A stretch of 64,000 nt of DNA from the NCBI RefSeq assembly GCF_000715075.1, contig NC_134097.1, positions 128,710,997 to 128,774,996 on the forward strand, given 5' to 3'. Within the stretch, counting starts at the first letter, position 1. Every line of letters starts with the position of its first letter. This DNA comes from Nicotiana tabacum. Taxonomy: Eukaryota > Streptophyta > Magnoliopsida > Solanales > Solanaceae. A program made the translations under genes and the position numbers. The notes under the pieces are model-generated. The model did not search any database and was not told the DNA's origin. It saw only the letters and a list, made by a program, of their open reading frames with translations. Below are positions 53,139 to 63,304 of this stretch, one piece after another.

Positions 53139-54815
53139 TGTAACGGCCTAATCGACTATTTTGAGCTTTACCGTTTTTAATTTTGTATTACGTTATGGTC
53201 GGTTTTAGTTTTCGAGTAGTTCGGGATTGATTTGGAAAAAAGACTCTCAATTTGGAAGCTTTAAGTTGGAAGAGTTGACCAAGGTTTGACTTTTGAGTAA
53301 ACGGACTCGAAATCAAGTTTTTATAGTTCTGATAAGTTCGTATAATGATTTTGAACTTATACGTATTCAGATTCGGTTTTGGAGGTTCCTAGAAGGATTC
53401 GACACTATTGTCGAAAGTTGGCAATTTGAAGAACCTAAAAGTTCATAAGTTTGACCAAGAGTTGACTTTGATTTTGTTGGACTCCAATTGGTGTTCCAAA
53501 ACTTTGGATAGAACTATATAGTTGAATTAAATTTGTGTGTAAAGTTTGGAAGTGATCCAAAGTATGTAAGTGTGATTCAGTCACTCTTTTGAACGAATGA
53601 AAGAAAAATTCTATTCGATTTGAGTTTCGATTCTTTGTTGTGGTGTTCTTATGGATGTTTTGAGCCTTTGGATAATGTATTTATATTTTTTGATATGATT
53701 GGACGGGATCCGGAGGGGCTCGGGTGTATTTTGGATCATTAATTGAGAGACTAGTTCAGTCAAGAATTTGGAGTTTGACCACGATCAATATCGGGTCAAG
53801 ACGACCTCTTTTCGGTGTTTTGAGTGGCGAGCAGGTTCATAGTGTGTTTTATTATTGAAATGCATATATGGTTGTTGTAAGTTGTAACGACTCGGCCGGA
53901 CGTTTCATGAGTTATAGCCTTGTTTCCCCCATTTCTGCTTCTTTATGTTTCCTTCAGCTGTATTTCACCAACCGGGTTCGGAGTGGTTTTAGAGTGAATT
54001 GAGACACTTAGTCTCTTTTGAGTAGGCTTAAGTAGGAAAAGCCAATCGGATATTGATTTATATGTAAATGATCTCGGATGGGAATTTTAATGGTTCGGTT
54101 AGCTTCGTTAGGTGATTTGGGACTTGGGAGCGCGTCCGAAATGTGATTTGGAGGTCCGTGGTAGATTTAGGCTTGAATTGGCGAAATTAAAAATTTAGCG
54201 TTTCTCGGTCGGCAATGAAAATTTTGATATCGGGGTCGGAATGAAATTTTGAAAATTGGAGTAGGTCCGTAGTATCATTTGTGACGTGTGTGCAAAATTT
54301 CAGGTCATTCGGAGGTGATTTGATTGATTTCGGCATCGTTTGCGGAATTCGGAAGTTTGGAAGTTCTTAGGCTTGAATCCGAGGGGTATTTTGTGTTTTG
54401 ATGTTGTTTGGAGTGTTCCGAAGGTTCGAATAAGTTTGATTTGTGATATGTGACTTGTTGGTATTTTTGGTTGAGGTCCCGAGGACCTCGGGATGAATTT
54501 GGATGGTTAACGGAAGAGTTGAAATTTAGTTGGTGCAGCTAAAGTTGCTGCTTTTGTTATTTCCGTACAAGCAAATTGGGGACAGCAAGTGTGAGGTCGC
54601 AAATGCGGTGTGAAAGCCGCAGATACGAACTTGGGGGCCAAGAGGAGAAACCACAGATGCGGTGTGCTGGACGCATTTGCGGGACTGCAGGTGCAGTGCC
54701 TGGAGTGCAGATGCGGTCCTGGGTGTTTAAGTGAGAACTGCAGGTGCGGTTGATTGGGCCGCAGAAGTGGTTGTGCAGGTGCGGTAGAAGGACCGCAGAT
54801 GTGGAAATTGCTGGG
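53139..54815 (+). mobile_element. Tekay/Del-like Ty3/gypsy LTR sequence, two overlapping starts, truncated
   Basis: TGTAACGGCC (53139) follows a polypurine tract and starts an LTR. A second LTR-like start, TGTAACGACTCGGCCGG, is at 53883, so a related LTR probably inserted into or replaced the first. The body has the usual phrases (gatttgggacttgggagcg, gaggtccgtggtagattt, catttgtgacgtgtgtgcaa). A GCAGATGCGG-type array lies at 54585-54800. The Athila LTR cuts it at 54816. Confidence 0.65.
54585..54800. repeat. GCAGRTGCGG array in the gypsy LTR
   Basis: Words such as 'gcagatgcggt', 'gcaggtgcggt' and 'accgcagat' recur about every 20-30 bp, alternating orientation. Confidence 0.7.
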
Positions 54816-55019
54816 TGATAAGTAGGGATTTTAACGAGTTTCATGCTCCTTCTTGCCTATGATTTGATTATACATTGTTACAAAATAGTCCCAAAAGGAT
54901 CATAAGTTGTGCTTGATTGAAGGTTTGATCGACAAAGTGACAAAATGTCGAAGATCGGCTCAAAAGGAGTGAAACCTGCTCAAGTATTAAAGACAAAGTA
55001 AACTGAGGGTAAACAATCC

Positions 55020-55370
55020 TAGTGCGGACCGCACAAAGATGAATGCGGCCGCACTAGGTGATTCAAAAAGATGGCAAAACCAGGCTTTAGGGAACGCGGT
55101 CGCAGTACACATTGCGCGGTCCGCGGAGAAGGTTCCGCGGCCGCACTACCTTTTTGTGCGGTCCGCGGAAGAGAGATTCAGAGAGATGGAAAATGTCAAA
55201 GTTCAAGCCATGCAGTCCGCGGTCATGATTGTACGAACCGCGCCAGCTGCCTCTATGGCCGTGGTCCATTCTACGCGGTCCGTGGAGCCCAAGCTCAGAG
55301 AGCCCAGAATTGAAGTCCAAGAGCCTAATGCGGCTGCGGTCCATTTTATGCGGCCCGCACTGGCCCCGCA
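55020..55370. repeat. GCGGTCCGC/GCGGCCGC array upstream of the LTR TATA box
   Basis: About fifteen GCGG/CCGC palindromic words in 350 bp, e.g. gtgcggaccgcac, gcggtccgcgg and ccgcggccgcac. Dense CpG and CHG sites in an AT-rich background. Confidence 0.85.
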
Positions 55371-55401
55371 GGGGTATTTTTGTCCACTTTTTCCAGCCTA
55401 G

Positions 55402-55409
55402 TATAAATA
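55402..55409 (+). promoter_or_regulatory. LTR TATA box of the Athila element
   Basis: TATAAATA in ctagtataaatagaac, about 32 bp after the GC-rich array. The same layout exists in the minus-strand copy (12960-12967). Confidence 0.7.
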
Positions 55410-56354
55410 GAACATTTTACCATTTTTAGGTCATTAGTTATTTACAGAACGTAGCTGTGCTCGTGAGAAGCTATTGTGTAGCCATTTTGGGCATCTTAAC
55501 TTAGATTTTACGATAGATTCTCTGTATTTACATTAGCTTTTAAATTAATATGTATTGTTCTTCATCTATTTCTCTATTTTCTCCTTCAATCATGAGTAGT
55601 TAAACCCATTAGCTAGGGTTGTGGCTCAACCCTAGTGTGGATAATTGATGGGAGTTGCCATCTATTGTTAGATTGACTATGGGTGTTTGTTATTTGGGTT
55701 AATTTTATTGTTTAATCTATGAATTGGTGATTGCAAATACTGGTTTGTGCTAAGTTGACTTGGCTCTTCTTGAGAAAGAGAGCCTAAGTCTCCAAAATTG
55801 ACCCAACAAGGAATTGGGATGGACTCAACAGAATTGATAGTCCCAATTCAAGGGTTAAACCTCGAGAGAGTAATTACCCAACTTGAACCCTAGTTGCTTG
55901 AGCTAATTTGCCTACCCATTTGGTCTCAAGAGAGTCAATTGGGCAAAATCACTCTCTCTACCGAGAGGTGTGAGAGTGGGTAAAATTGTGCAACGGTTAT
56001 ATCATATTTCCCCAATCATGTCAATCGAACCTTAGAAGCATTTACCCGTCAATTAGCCACCTAGGTGAAAGTCACTACTCTAGTGCATTTCTACCCATTA
56101 GATTCAACTCTAGCAATTTTCTTATTAGCATAATTTAGTTCTAATTAGCAATTGATAATATTAGTTTGTTAAAGAAAATTCAAAAGATGTTTGGAAATGA
56201 CATTTGGAACAATTACACAACTCTAGTCTAGATAGATACTCGACTCCATTTCTAGCTCCCTGTGGAAATCGATCCCGACCCTCATATCGGGTAAAAGTAT
56301 TGCGACCCTATCTTCCTACTTTTTAGTAGTGTGGAGTTGGCAGTGATCACTTTT

Positions 56355-56372
56355 TGGCGCCGTTGCCGGGGA
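56355..56372 (+). other. Primer-binding site (Asp tRNA)
   Basis: TGGCGCCGTTGCCGGGGA, complementary to the 3' end of plant tRNA-Asp, five bases after the LTR end. Usual for Athila elements. Confidence 0.9.
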
Positions 56373-56468
56373 GCTAACGGTTTTGGCTATCTATTTAGTT
56401 AGTTTTGTGTATTGTTCTTCTTTCCTTCTTTGTTACTTACTTGTTTGTGTCATTACTCAGGTACCAAC

Positions 56469-58030
56469 ATGGCTTTAAACAACGCTAATGATCCTCTTGG
56501 AAACGTGATAGCAGGGAGGAGGTAGATGATCTTGAGCAAGATGAGGTGCCTCTTGCACCTCTAGGTCAACCAAGAGGCCGGAATACCAATGCTAATCCAA
56601 ATGAAAACATTCCAGACCCTTCCTCGGTTCCTCCAAGAGTGGCTCCCAGAGTATTATCGAACCAGGGCTACCCAAGTGCTATTGTCCCACCCCGAATCCG
56701 GGAGGGCAACTTTTAGATAACCAATGTGATGTTGACCTTACTTGAGCAGCGTGGGTACTTCACGGGCGCTGCAAATCAAAATGCCTACAAACATCTCAAG
56801 GGGTTCGTAGATACATGTTGGGGGAGCAAACAGACGAATGTGTCCGAGGATGCGTTGAGATTGAGACTTTTCCTGTTCTCACTTTGGGGAAAGGCATTGG
56901 ATTGGCTCGAGAGACTCCCCAACCATTCCATCACAACTTGGGATGAGTTGGCGGATAAGTTTATTGCCAAATTCTTCTCTCCTAGTCATATGGCGGCACT
57001 TCGAGATGAAATATTAGCCTTCAAGCAAGAACCAACGGAACCTTTGCATGAGATTTGGGAGCGATATAGAACGATGGTGAAGGAGTGCCCAAATAATGAT
57101 ATGACCGAGGCCATGATCCAACAAACCTTCTACCGAGGCATAAATACTACAAATCAATGCATTGTTAACCAATTGGACGGGGGCAATTTTATGAAACTTT
57201 CTTATGAGGAGGCATGTGATGTATTTGATGAAATGGCGGACACATCTTCGGCATGGCATAGTAGAGCAAACGTGAGTCAAGGTGACCCTACGATTATTCA
57301 TGTGCACAAGGAATTACATGATCACGGGCAAGCGATATCTGAGCTTACTACTACTATGAACCAATTGGCTAAGGCGCAGTTGCAACAAGTTCAGAATCAT
57401 CGCCAAGTGAATGCCATGGAGGGTGTTAATATGCTTGTCAACAAGAGAAGGCAAAGGAGGCAACAAAATCAAGGAAATTCTAAGCAATTTGTTGATGAAT
57501 ATGATGGGTGTCAAAATGATGGTAATGATGACCAAAGTGAAGAGGTACAATATGTCAACAACTATCAATGCAATAGAGCCAACTCTTCAAACCAACAATA
57601 AAGACCCCAAGGAAATTAGGGCAATCAACAACAAAGTGGAGGCAATTGGAACAACAACCAAAACAACAATTGGGGTAATCAAAACAACAACCAAGGCAAT
57701 TGGAATGGAAATAACAACAACTAGGGCAACAACAACAATCAAGGTGGGTGGAACAACAATGGAAACCAAGGCATCCGGGGCAAGGCTTTCAAAGGCCCCC
57801 AATGTACCAACAACCGAACAATCCACCCCATTTCCCTTCTCAAGGTCCTAGTTCTTCCGGTAATGATATGGGTAGAATTGAAATGATGTTCGAGCAGATG
57901 ATAAAAAGGAATGCAGATTCGGATGCACAGTTAGCTTCTCACAAAACCTCTATCCGAAACTTGGAGGTGCAATTAGGCCAAATCTCTCAGTCATTGAATA
58001 CTCGCCCGAAAGGGTGCTATATCAAGTGAT
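56469..58030 (+). pseudogene. Athila gag
   Basis: ATG at 56469 (MALNNANDPLGN). A frameshift near 56515 and a stop at 56716-56718 precede the long open part 56726-57601: GAANQNAYKHLKGFVDTCWG, RLRLFLFSLWGKALDWLERL, EPLHEIWERYRTMVKECPN, QQTFYRGINTTNQCIVNQL (retrotransposon Gag domain). Then comes an Asn/Gln/Gly-rich stretch with stops (57600-57790), and after a frameshift QRPPMYQQPNNPPHFPSQGP and KTSIRNLEVQLGQISQSL, a short coiled-coil-like end. No CCHC zinc knuckle is seen, which is normal for Athila. Confidence 0.9.
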
Positions 58031-58036
58031 ACGGTA

Positions 58037-59215
58037 GTGAACCCAAAGGGTGGGAACAATCATGTTATGGCGATCACAACAAGAAGTGGGAGAGACAGTG
58101 ATGTGAATGCCTCTAAGAAAAAGCAAGTCGTGGATGATGATGTTGAGTTGCAAGAGGACGAAGTCCTTTTGGTAGTTGAAGATGTGGTTGATGAAAATGT
58201 GAACAATGAAGTGAGGATTGATATTGAAGAAGTCGAGGTGGAAACCCAAAACGATGTGAACCCATCTAGGGAACACATAATTGACATGCCGAAGCCGGTT
58301 GTGCCAAAAGCCAAGGCTCCTTTGCCAAGACCACCTCCACCTTATCCTCAAAGGCTCGTGAAGCAGAAGAATGATAATCAGTATAAAAAGTTCATTGACA
58401 TGATGAAGAGCTTATCTATTAATGTGCCTCTGGTGGAGGCACTTGAACAAATGTCGGGTTATGCAAAATTCATGAAAGACTTGGTTACAAAGAAGCGTTC
58501 TATGGATTGTGAAACTATAAAGATGACTCACCAAGTTAGTGCTATAGTGCACTCAATGGCCTCGAAGCTTGAAGATCCCGGTGCTTTTACCATTCCTTAC
58601 ACCATTGGGAGTGCGGATTTTGCCAAAGCTCTTTATGACTTGGGAGCTAGTATCAATTTAATGCCCTACTCGATTTTCAAAACTTTGGGTATCGGGCAAC
58701 CTAGGCCAACTTCAATTAGACTTCAAATGGCGGATCGATCGATGAAGCAACCTTTGGGCATTATTGATGATGTGCTTGTCCGGGTGGACAAATTCATATT
58801 GTCGGCCGACTTTGTGATTTTGGATTATGAGATGGACTATGAGGTTCCTGTTATCTTGGACAGACATTTCCTTGCAACGGGGAAGGCATTGGTTGATGTT
58901 GAAGTGGGTGAGCTCACTTTCCGAGTGGGAGATGAAAAGGTCATTTTCCACGTTTGCAAATCTATGAAGCAACCCAATAGCACCGAGGTGTGCTCATTTG
59001 TAGACCTTGTCATAGTTGTGATTGTGGTTGATACCAACGCTGTGATCAACGTAGAGGATCCTCTTGAAGCAGTGCTCTTAAACATAGATGTCAATGATGA
59101 TGTTAGTAGAGTGGAGTGCGTGAATGCCCTACTTGGGATGGGCTCTTATTCTTATGAGTCGAGGAAATTATCAGTTATGCCCTACTTCCTCCACACCTCA
59201 GGTATGAATTCTTAG
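58037..59215 (+). pseudogene. Athila protease region
   Basis: 392 open codons. It begins NHVMAITTRSGR, the conserved gag-pol link. An acidic Val/Glu-rich spacer and a Pro-rich APLPRPPPPYPQRL follow. The retropepsin-like domain reads ALYDLGASINLMPYSIFKTL (D-L-G-A, the usual Athila form), ADFVILDYEMDYEVPVILDR and FLATGKALVDVEVGELTF. It joins the gag frame by a +1/-1 shift at about 58025. The stop at 59213 falls between protease and RT. Confidence 0.9.
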
Positions 59216-59262
59216 GCTCAAATTCTACTTTACCAGTTATTCTTTCTTCTTGCCTTACTAAC

Positions 59263-60690
59263 ATGCAGGTTGAGGCCACTTTGGCGGTGCTTCAAAAGCG
59301 GAAAAGGGCAATTGGATGGACTCTAGCTGACATTCGGGGAATAAGCCCCACATTTTGCATGCACAAAATTATCTTGGAAGAGGATGCAAAGCCTTCCTTT
59401 AAGCATCAAAGAAGATTGAACGAGGCTATGCAAGAAGTTGTGAAGAAAGAGCTGATCAAATAGTTGGATGTCGGGGTGGTGTACCCCATTTCTGATAGCT
59501 CGTGGACTTCTCCGATGCAATTTGTACCGAAGAAGGGTGGTATGACTGTGGTGACCAATGACAACAATGAACTTATTCCTACTCGGACAGTCACATGTTG
59601 GAGAGTTTGCATGGACTACCACAAGCTAAACAAGGTGACCCGTAAGGACCATTTCTCATTGCCATTCCTTGACCAAATGCTTGATCGTCTTGCGGGGCGT
59701 GTTTTTATTGCTTTTTGGATGGTTACTCGGGGTATATTCAAATCTTAATTGCCCCAGAGGACGAAGATATTTCCACCTTTACTTGTCCATATGGAACCTT
59801 TGCCTTCTCTCGGATGCCGTTCTGATTGTGTAATGCTCCGGCGACATTCCAAAGATGCATGATAGCTATTTTCACCGACATGGTGCAAGATATATTGGAG
59901 GTCTTCATGGATGATTTCAGCGTAGTTGGTGATTCCTTTGAAGAGTGTTTGGGTAATTTGGATAGAGTGTTGGCCGGGTATGAAGACACAAACCTCGTAC
60001 TCAATTGGGAAAAATGTCATTTCATGGTTTAAGAGGGTATAGTGTTGGGTCACAAAATCTCAAAGCATGGAATTAAAGTTGACAAATCCAAAATAGAGGT
60101 GATTTCAAGGCTTCCTCTCCCTATTTATGTCAAAGGGGTGAGGAGTTTTCTTGGGCACGTAGGTTTTTACCGGAGGTTCATAAAAGATTTTTCCAAAGTG
60201 GTACACCCTTTGTGCAAGTTGCTAGAGAAAGATGCAAAGTTTTTGTTCGATGAGAGTTATATGCAAGCATTCGAGCTTCTCAAGCTCAAGTTGACTTCTA
60301 CCCCCATCATTACCGCACCAAATAGTATCTTGCCTTTCGAGCTCATGTGCGATGCTAGTGACGTTGCGGTTAGGGCTGTTTTGGGCCAAAGGACCAACAA
60401 TATATTTCATCCGGTGTACTACGTAAGCAAGACCATGAATGAGGCTCAAAGGAACTATACAGTCACCGAGAAAGAGTTGTTGACTATTGTGTTTGCTATG
60501 GAAAAGTTTCGATCTTATCTTATGGGGGCCAAAGTTATAGTGCACACCGATCATGCCGCCCTTAGGTACTTGATGACAAAGAAAGATTCCAAGGCAATAT
60601 TGATGAGATGGGTGCTACTACTCCAATAGTTTGATCTAGAATTTGTGTACCGGAATGGTAGTGAGAATCAAGTGGCGGACCACTTGTCCC
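59263..60690 (+). pseudogene. Athila reverse transcriptase and RNase H
   Basis: RT: IGWTLADIRGISPTFCMHKI, then stop at 59461, WTSPMQFVPKKGGMTVVTND, RVCMDYHKLNKVTRKDHFSL. A frameshift near 59705 precedes YGTFAFSRMPF, stop, CNAPATFQRCMIAIF and the catalytic VFMDDFSVVGDSF (F-M-D-D). After a stop at about 60030: [19 protein letters not shown]. RNase [52 protein letters not shown], ending NQVADHLSHL. Most of the domain is very well preserved despite four or five lesions. Confidence 0.93.
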
Positions 60691-60731
60691 ATTTGAGGAG
60701 GAGGGGAGGCCTTGTGATGGCCTTGAGATAA

Positions 60732-62060
60732 ATGATTCATTTCCCAACGAAACTCCTTGCGGTTTCAATGAGTGATATGCCATGGTTTGCCGATGTTGCC
60801 AATTACCTTATGACCGGAATAATCTCGTATGAGCTCTCTTCTAACCAAAGGAAGAAGCTCAAGAGGGATAGCTTGGATTTTTATTGGGATGAGCCATACT
60901 TGTTCAAGATTTGCACGGAAGGTGTGATTCGTAGATATGTCCCAGAGGAAGAACAATTAAGTATCTTGGAGGCTTGCCATTCTTCACCCTATGGTGGCCA
61001 TCATGGTGGGGTGAGAACCACCTCGAAAGTTTTTAGTTGTGGATTCTATTGGCCAACCTTGTTCAAAGATGCGGGCATTTTGGTGAAGAGGTGTGATGAG
61101 TGCCAAAGAGCGGGCGGAATTTCAAAAAGGGATGAGATGCCTCTCAATACCATTCTTGAAGTGGATATCTTTGATGTTTGGGCATCGATTTCATGGGTCC
61201 ATTTGTTAGCTCTTGTGGGAATACTTACATTCTCGTGGCGGTTGACTATGTCTCAAAATGGGTTGAAGCCGTGGCTTTGCCTAATAATGAAGCCTGGAGT
61301 ATTGTTGCATTTCTTAAAAAGAGCATCTTCACAAGGTTTGGCACTCCTCGTGCGATTATTAGTGATGGGGGGTCTCACTTTTGCAATAAAGCTTTCGACA
61401 CATTGCTTTCCAAGTATGGTGTCAATCATAAAGTTTTGACCCCTTATCATCCTCAAGCTAGTGGTCAAGTGGAAGTATCCAACAGAAAAATTAAAAGTAT
61501 CTTGTCAAAGACGGTCAATGCAAATAGGACCGATTGGTCGAAGAAGTTGGATGACGCTCTATGGGCTTATCGGACAGCTTACAAAACCCCAATTGGGATG
61601 TCTCCGTAGCAGTTGGTGTTTGGAAAAGCTTGTCATCTTCCGGTTGAGTTAGAGCACAAGGCCATGTGGGCTTTGAGGAAGTTGAATTTTGAATGGGATA
61701 TTGTGGCAATTCTTCGTGTTGAACAACTCAATGAGCTCGATGAGTTTAGATTCCTTGCCTACTCAAGTTCATCCTTGTATAAGGACAAAATGAAGTACAT
61801 TCACAATAAATATGCTCGGGGTAAGGAGTTCAAGGTTGGAGATATAATCCTCTTGTTCAATTCCCGGTTACGTCTGTTTCTGGGTAAGCTCAAGTCAAAG
61901 TAGAGTGGGCCATTTGAAGTTGTGTTCGTGACCCTATTTGGTGCTCTTGATCTAAGGAACAAAAATGGTGAAGTTTTCAGAGTTAATGGGCACCGGGTCA
62001 AGCTTTATCTTGGAAAATTTGATGACAGCCACGTGGTGGCACTTCTTAATCTAAAGTGAT
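60732..62060 (+). pseudogene. Athila integrase
   Basis: HHCC-type finger with CHSSPYGGHHGGVRTTSKV...CDECQRAGGI. After a frameshift near 61175, the catalytic core [20 protein letters not shown] (D), [14 protein letters not shown] (D), and [20 protein letters not shown] (E). Then [15 protein letters not shown], stop at 61606-61609, QLVFGKACHLPVELEHKAMW and RGKEFKVGDIILLFNSRLRL. A stop at about 61901 precedes SGPFEVV (GPF module) and the end ...ALLNLK at 62058. Confidence 0.93.
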
Positions 62061-62269
62061 GTGCGGGTAACATGCGTCATGCCGCGATGTTAAATCAGGC
62101 ACTTCTTGGGAGGCAACCCATGTCTTTTTCTTCTTATTTTCTTTGATTTTCTTTGTAGTTTAGATTTGATTTTTGGACTAATTGGTTGTGAGATGTTGCA
62201 GGGATTGTGTTGATGCAGTGCAAAAACATGAGGAAAAAATTTGAACAGTCTCTAAAGTTGCTAGTGTGG

Positions 62270-62480
62270 CCGCATTGCACTTTTTAAGGTCTGTACTGGT
62301 GAAGGCCAAGTGAGATACTCTCTAAAGTTTGCCACTACGGCCGTATTCCATTTAGTGCGGACCGCGGTGAACCTCCGCGGCCGCGGTCTGTTTTGTGTGG
62401 ACCGCGGAGGTTGCCTTCTCAGACTTCTTCTGAACAAACCCAGCGCGGTCCGCGGTCTGTTTTGTGCAGCCGTACTGGTA
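62270..62480. repeat. GCGG palindrome array in the pol-ORF3 spacer
   Basis: Words such as 'gtgcggaccgcgg', 'ccgcggccgcgg' and 'gcgcggtccgcgg' recur as in the LTR array at 55020-55370, again directly upstream of a TATA box. Confidence 0.8.
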
Positions 62481-62495
62481 GGTGAGGCTGGGTCC

Positions 62496-62514
62496 CACGT
62501 GTTTTCTATAAATA
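62496..62514 (+). promoter_or_regulatory. Putative internal promoter (G-box plus TATA) before ORF3
   Basis: CACGTG at 62496-62501 and TATAAATA at 62507-62514 (ctataaatagac), 27 bp after a GC-rich array, matching the order in the LTR. Inferred only from sequence. Confidence 0.5.
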
Positions 62515-62884
62515 GACCTCAGGGGTCACCGGTTACCCTTTTCGAAAAATTGACTCTCAAAGACCTAAAATCTACTGTTCATCATCTCTTTTCACGTAAA
62601 TCCTTGTTTAGATTGATTACTTACATTCCATCGTCACATATGGTAACATTTCATTCATTTTTCTTTGTTTAATTTTATAATTTCATGTTATTTTCATGTT
62701 CATTAGTCTGTAGCTTCTTCTTCCCGTAATTCTTAAATTTCTAGGTTAGTTTGGTTTAACTGGTAATCTTTGTCTGCTTTGTGAGTGCAATGAACTGGGT
62801 AATTGAGTAGGGACATTAATTAGGCAAAATCTTGAACTATTTGTAAGATTTGAGAACCCTAACTCAGTGCCTTGACTTGGCACC

Positions 62885-63195
62885 CTCCGTGGACCGCGGT
62901 CATCTTTGCGCTGTCCGCGGTGCTGTGATGCGGTCCACAGTAACACTATGTGTGGATCTTGGTGAGGTTTTTTCAGGAACTTGACCTCTTGCCTAGCGCG
63001 ACCGCGATACCACTTTGTACGATCCGCGCTGGCCCACCGCGGCCGCAATACCACTTTGTGCGGGCCGCGGTGGAGAGATTCAGAGAAGTGGTTTTCTAGA
63101 CCCTGCCCCAATGCGGACCGCAATGGCTTTGGTGTGGTCCGCGGTGCCCCCAGTGCGGCCGCACTCCTTTTTGTGCGGGTCACGGTGCACTGTGT
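62885..63195. repeat. Second GCGG palindrome array in the spacer
   Basis: It includes 'gcgggccgcggtggagagattc' type sequence that also matches the LTR outside the palindromes ('cgcggaagagagattcagag' at about 55165), so this is homologous to the LTR rather than only similar in composition. Confidence 0.75.
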
Positions 63196-63304
63196 CTGCA
63201 ACATTTTCTGCAATTTTTGGGCTTCTGTTCTGCAATTCATTTTCCACAACTAATTCACTGCCTGTGCTGATACTAACAAAGCTAGATATTTGTGCTTGCA
63301 GACA

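Larger units (their letters stand above)
54816..56349 (+). mobile_element. 5' LTR of the Athila element
   Basis: 1534 bp from TGATAAGTAGGG to GATCA. A GC-rich palindrome array (55020-55370) lies just upstream of a TATA box (55402-55409). Homologous throughout to the minus-strand LTR at 12040-13611, e.g. 'agctagggttgtggctcaac' and the shared end tract. Confidence 0.9.
62061..63304 (+). other. Spacer between pol and the third Athila ORF
   Basis: No ORF with a known domain. It holds two GC-rich palindrome arrays (62270-62480 and 62885-63195), a CACGTG box (62496-62501) and a TATA box (62507-62514), then T-rich sequence and a possible splice acceptor 'tgtgcttgcag' ending at 63301, three bases before the ORF start. 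Confidence 0.6.

Noticed and set aside
55039..55401. ORFs of 80-120 codons within the Athila LTR
   Set aside because: They are produced by the stop-poor GC-rich palindrome array and differ in every frame; no homology.
62310..63253. ORFs in the spacer between Athila pol and ORF3
   Set aside because: They follow the GCGG arrays, overlap on both strands and show no domain.
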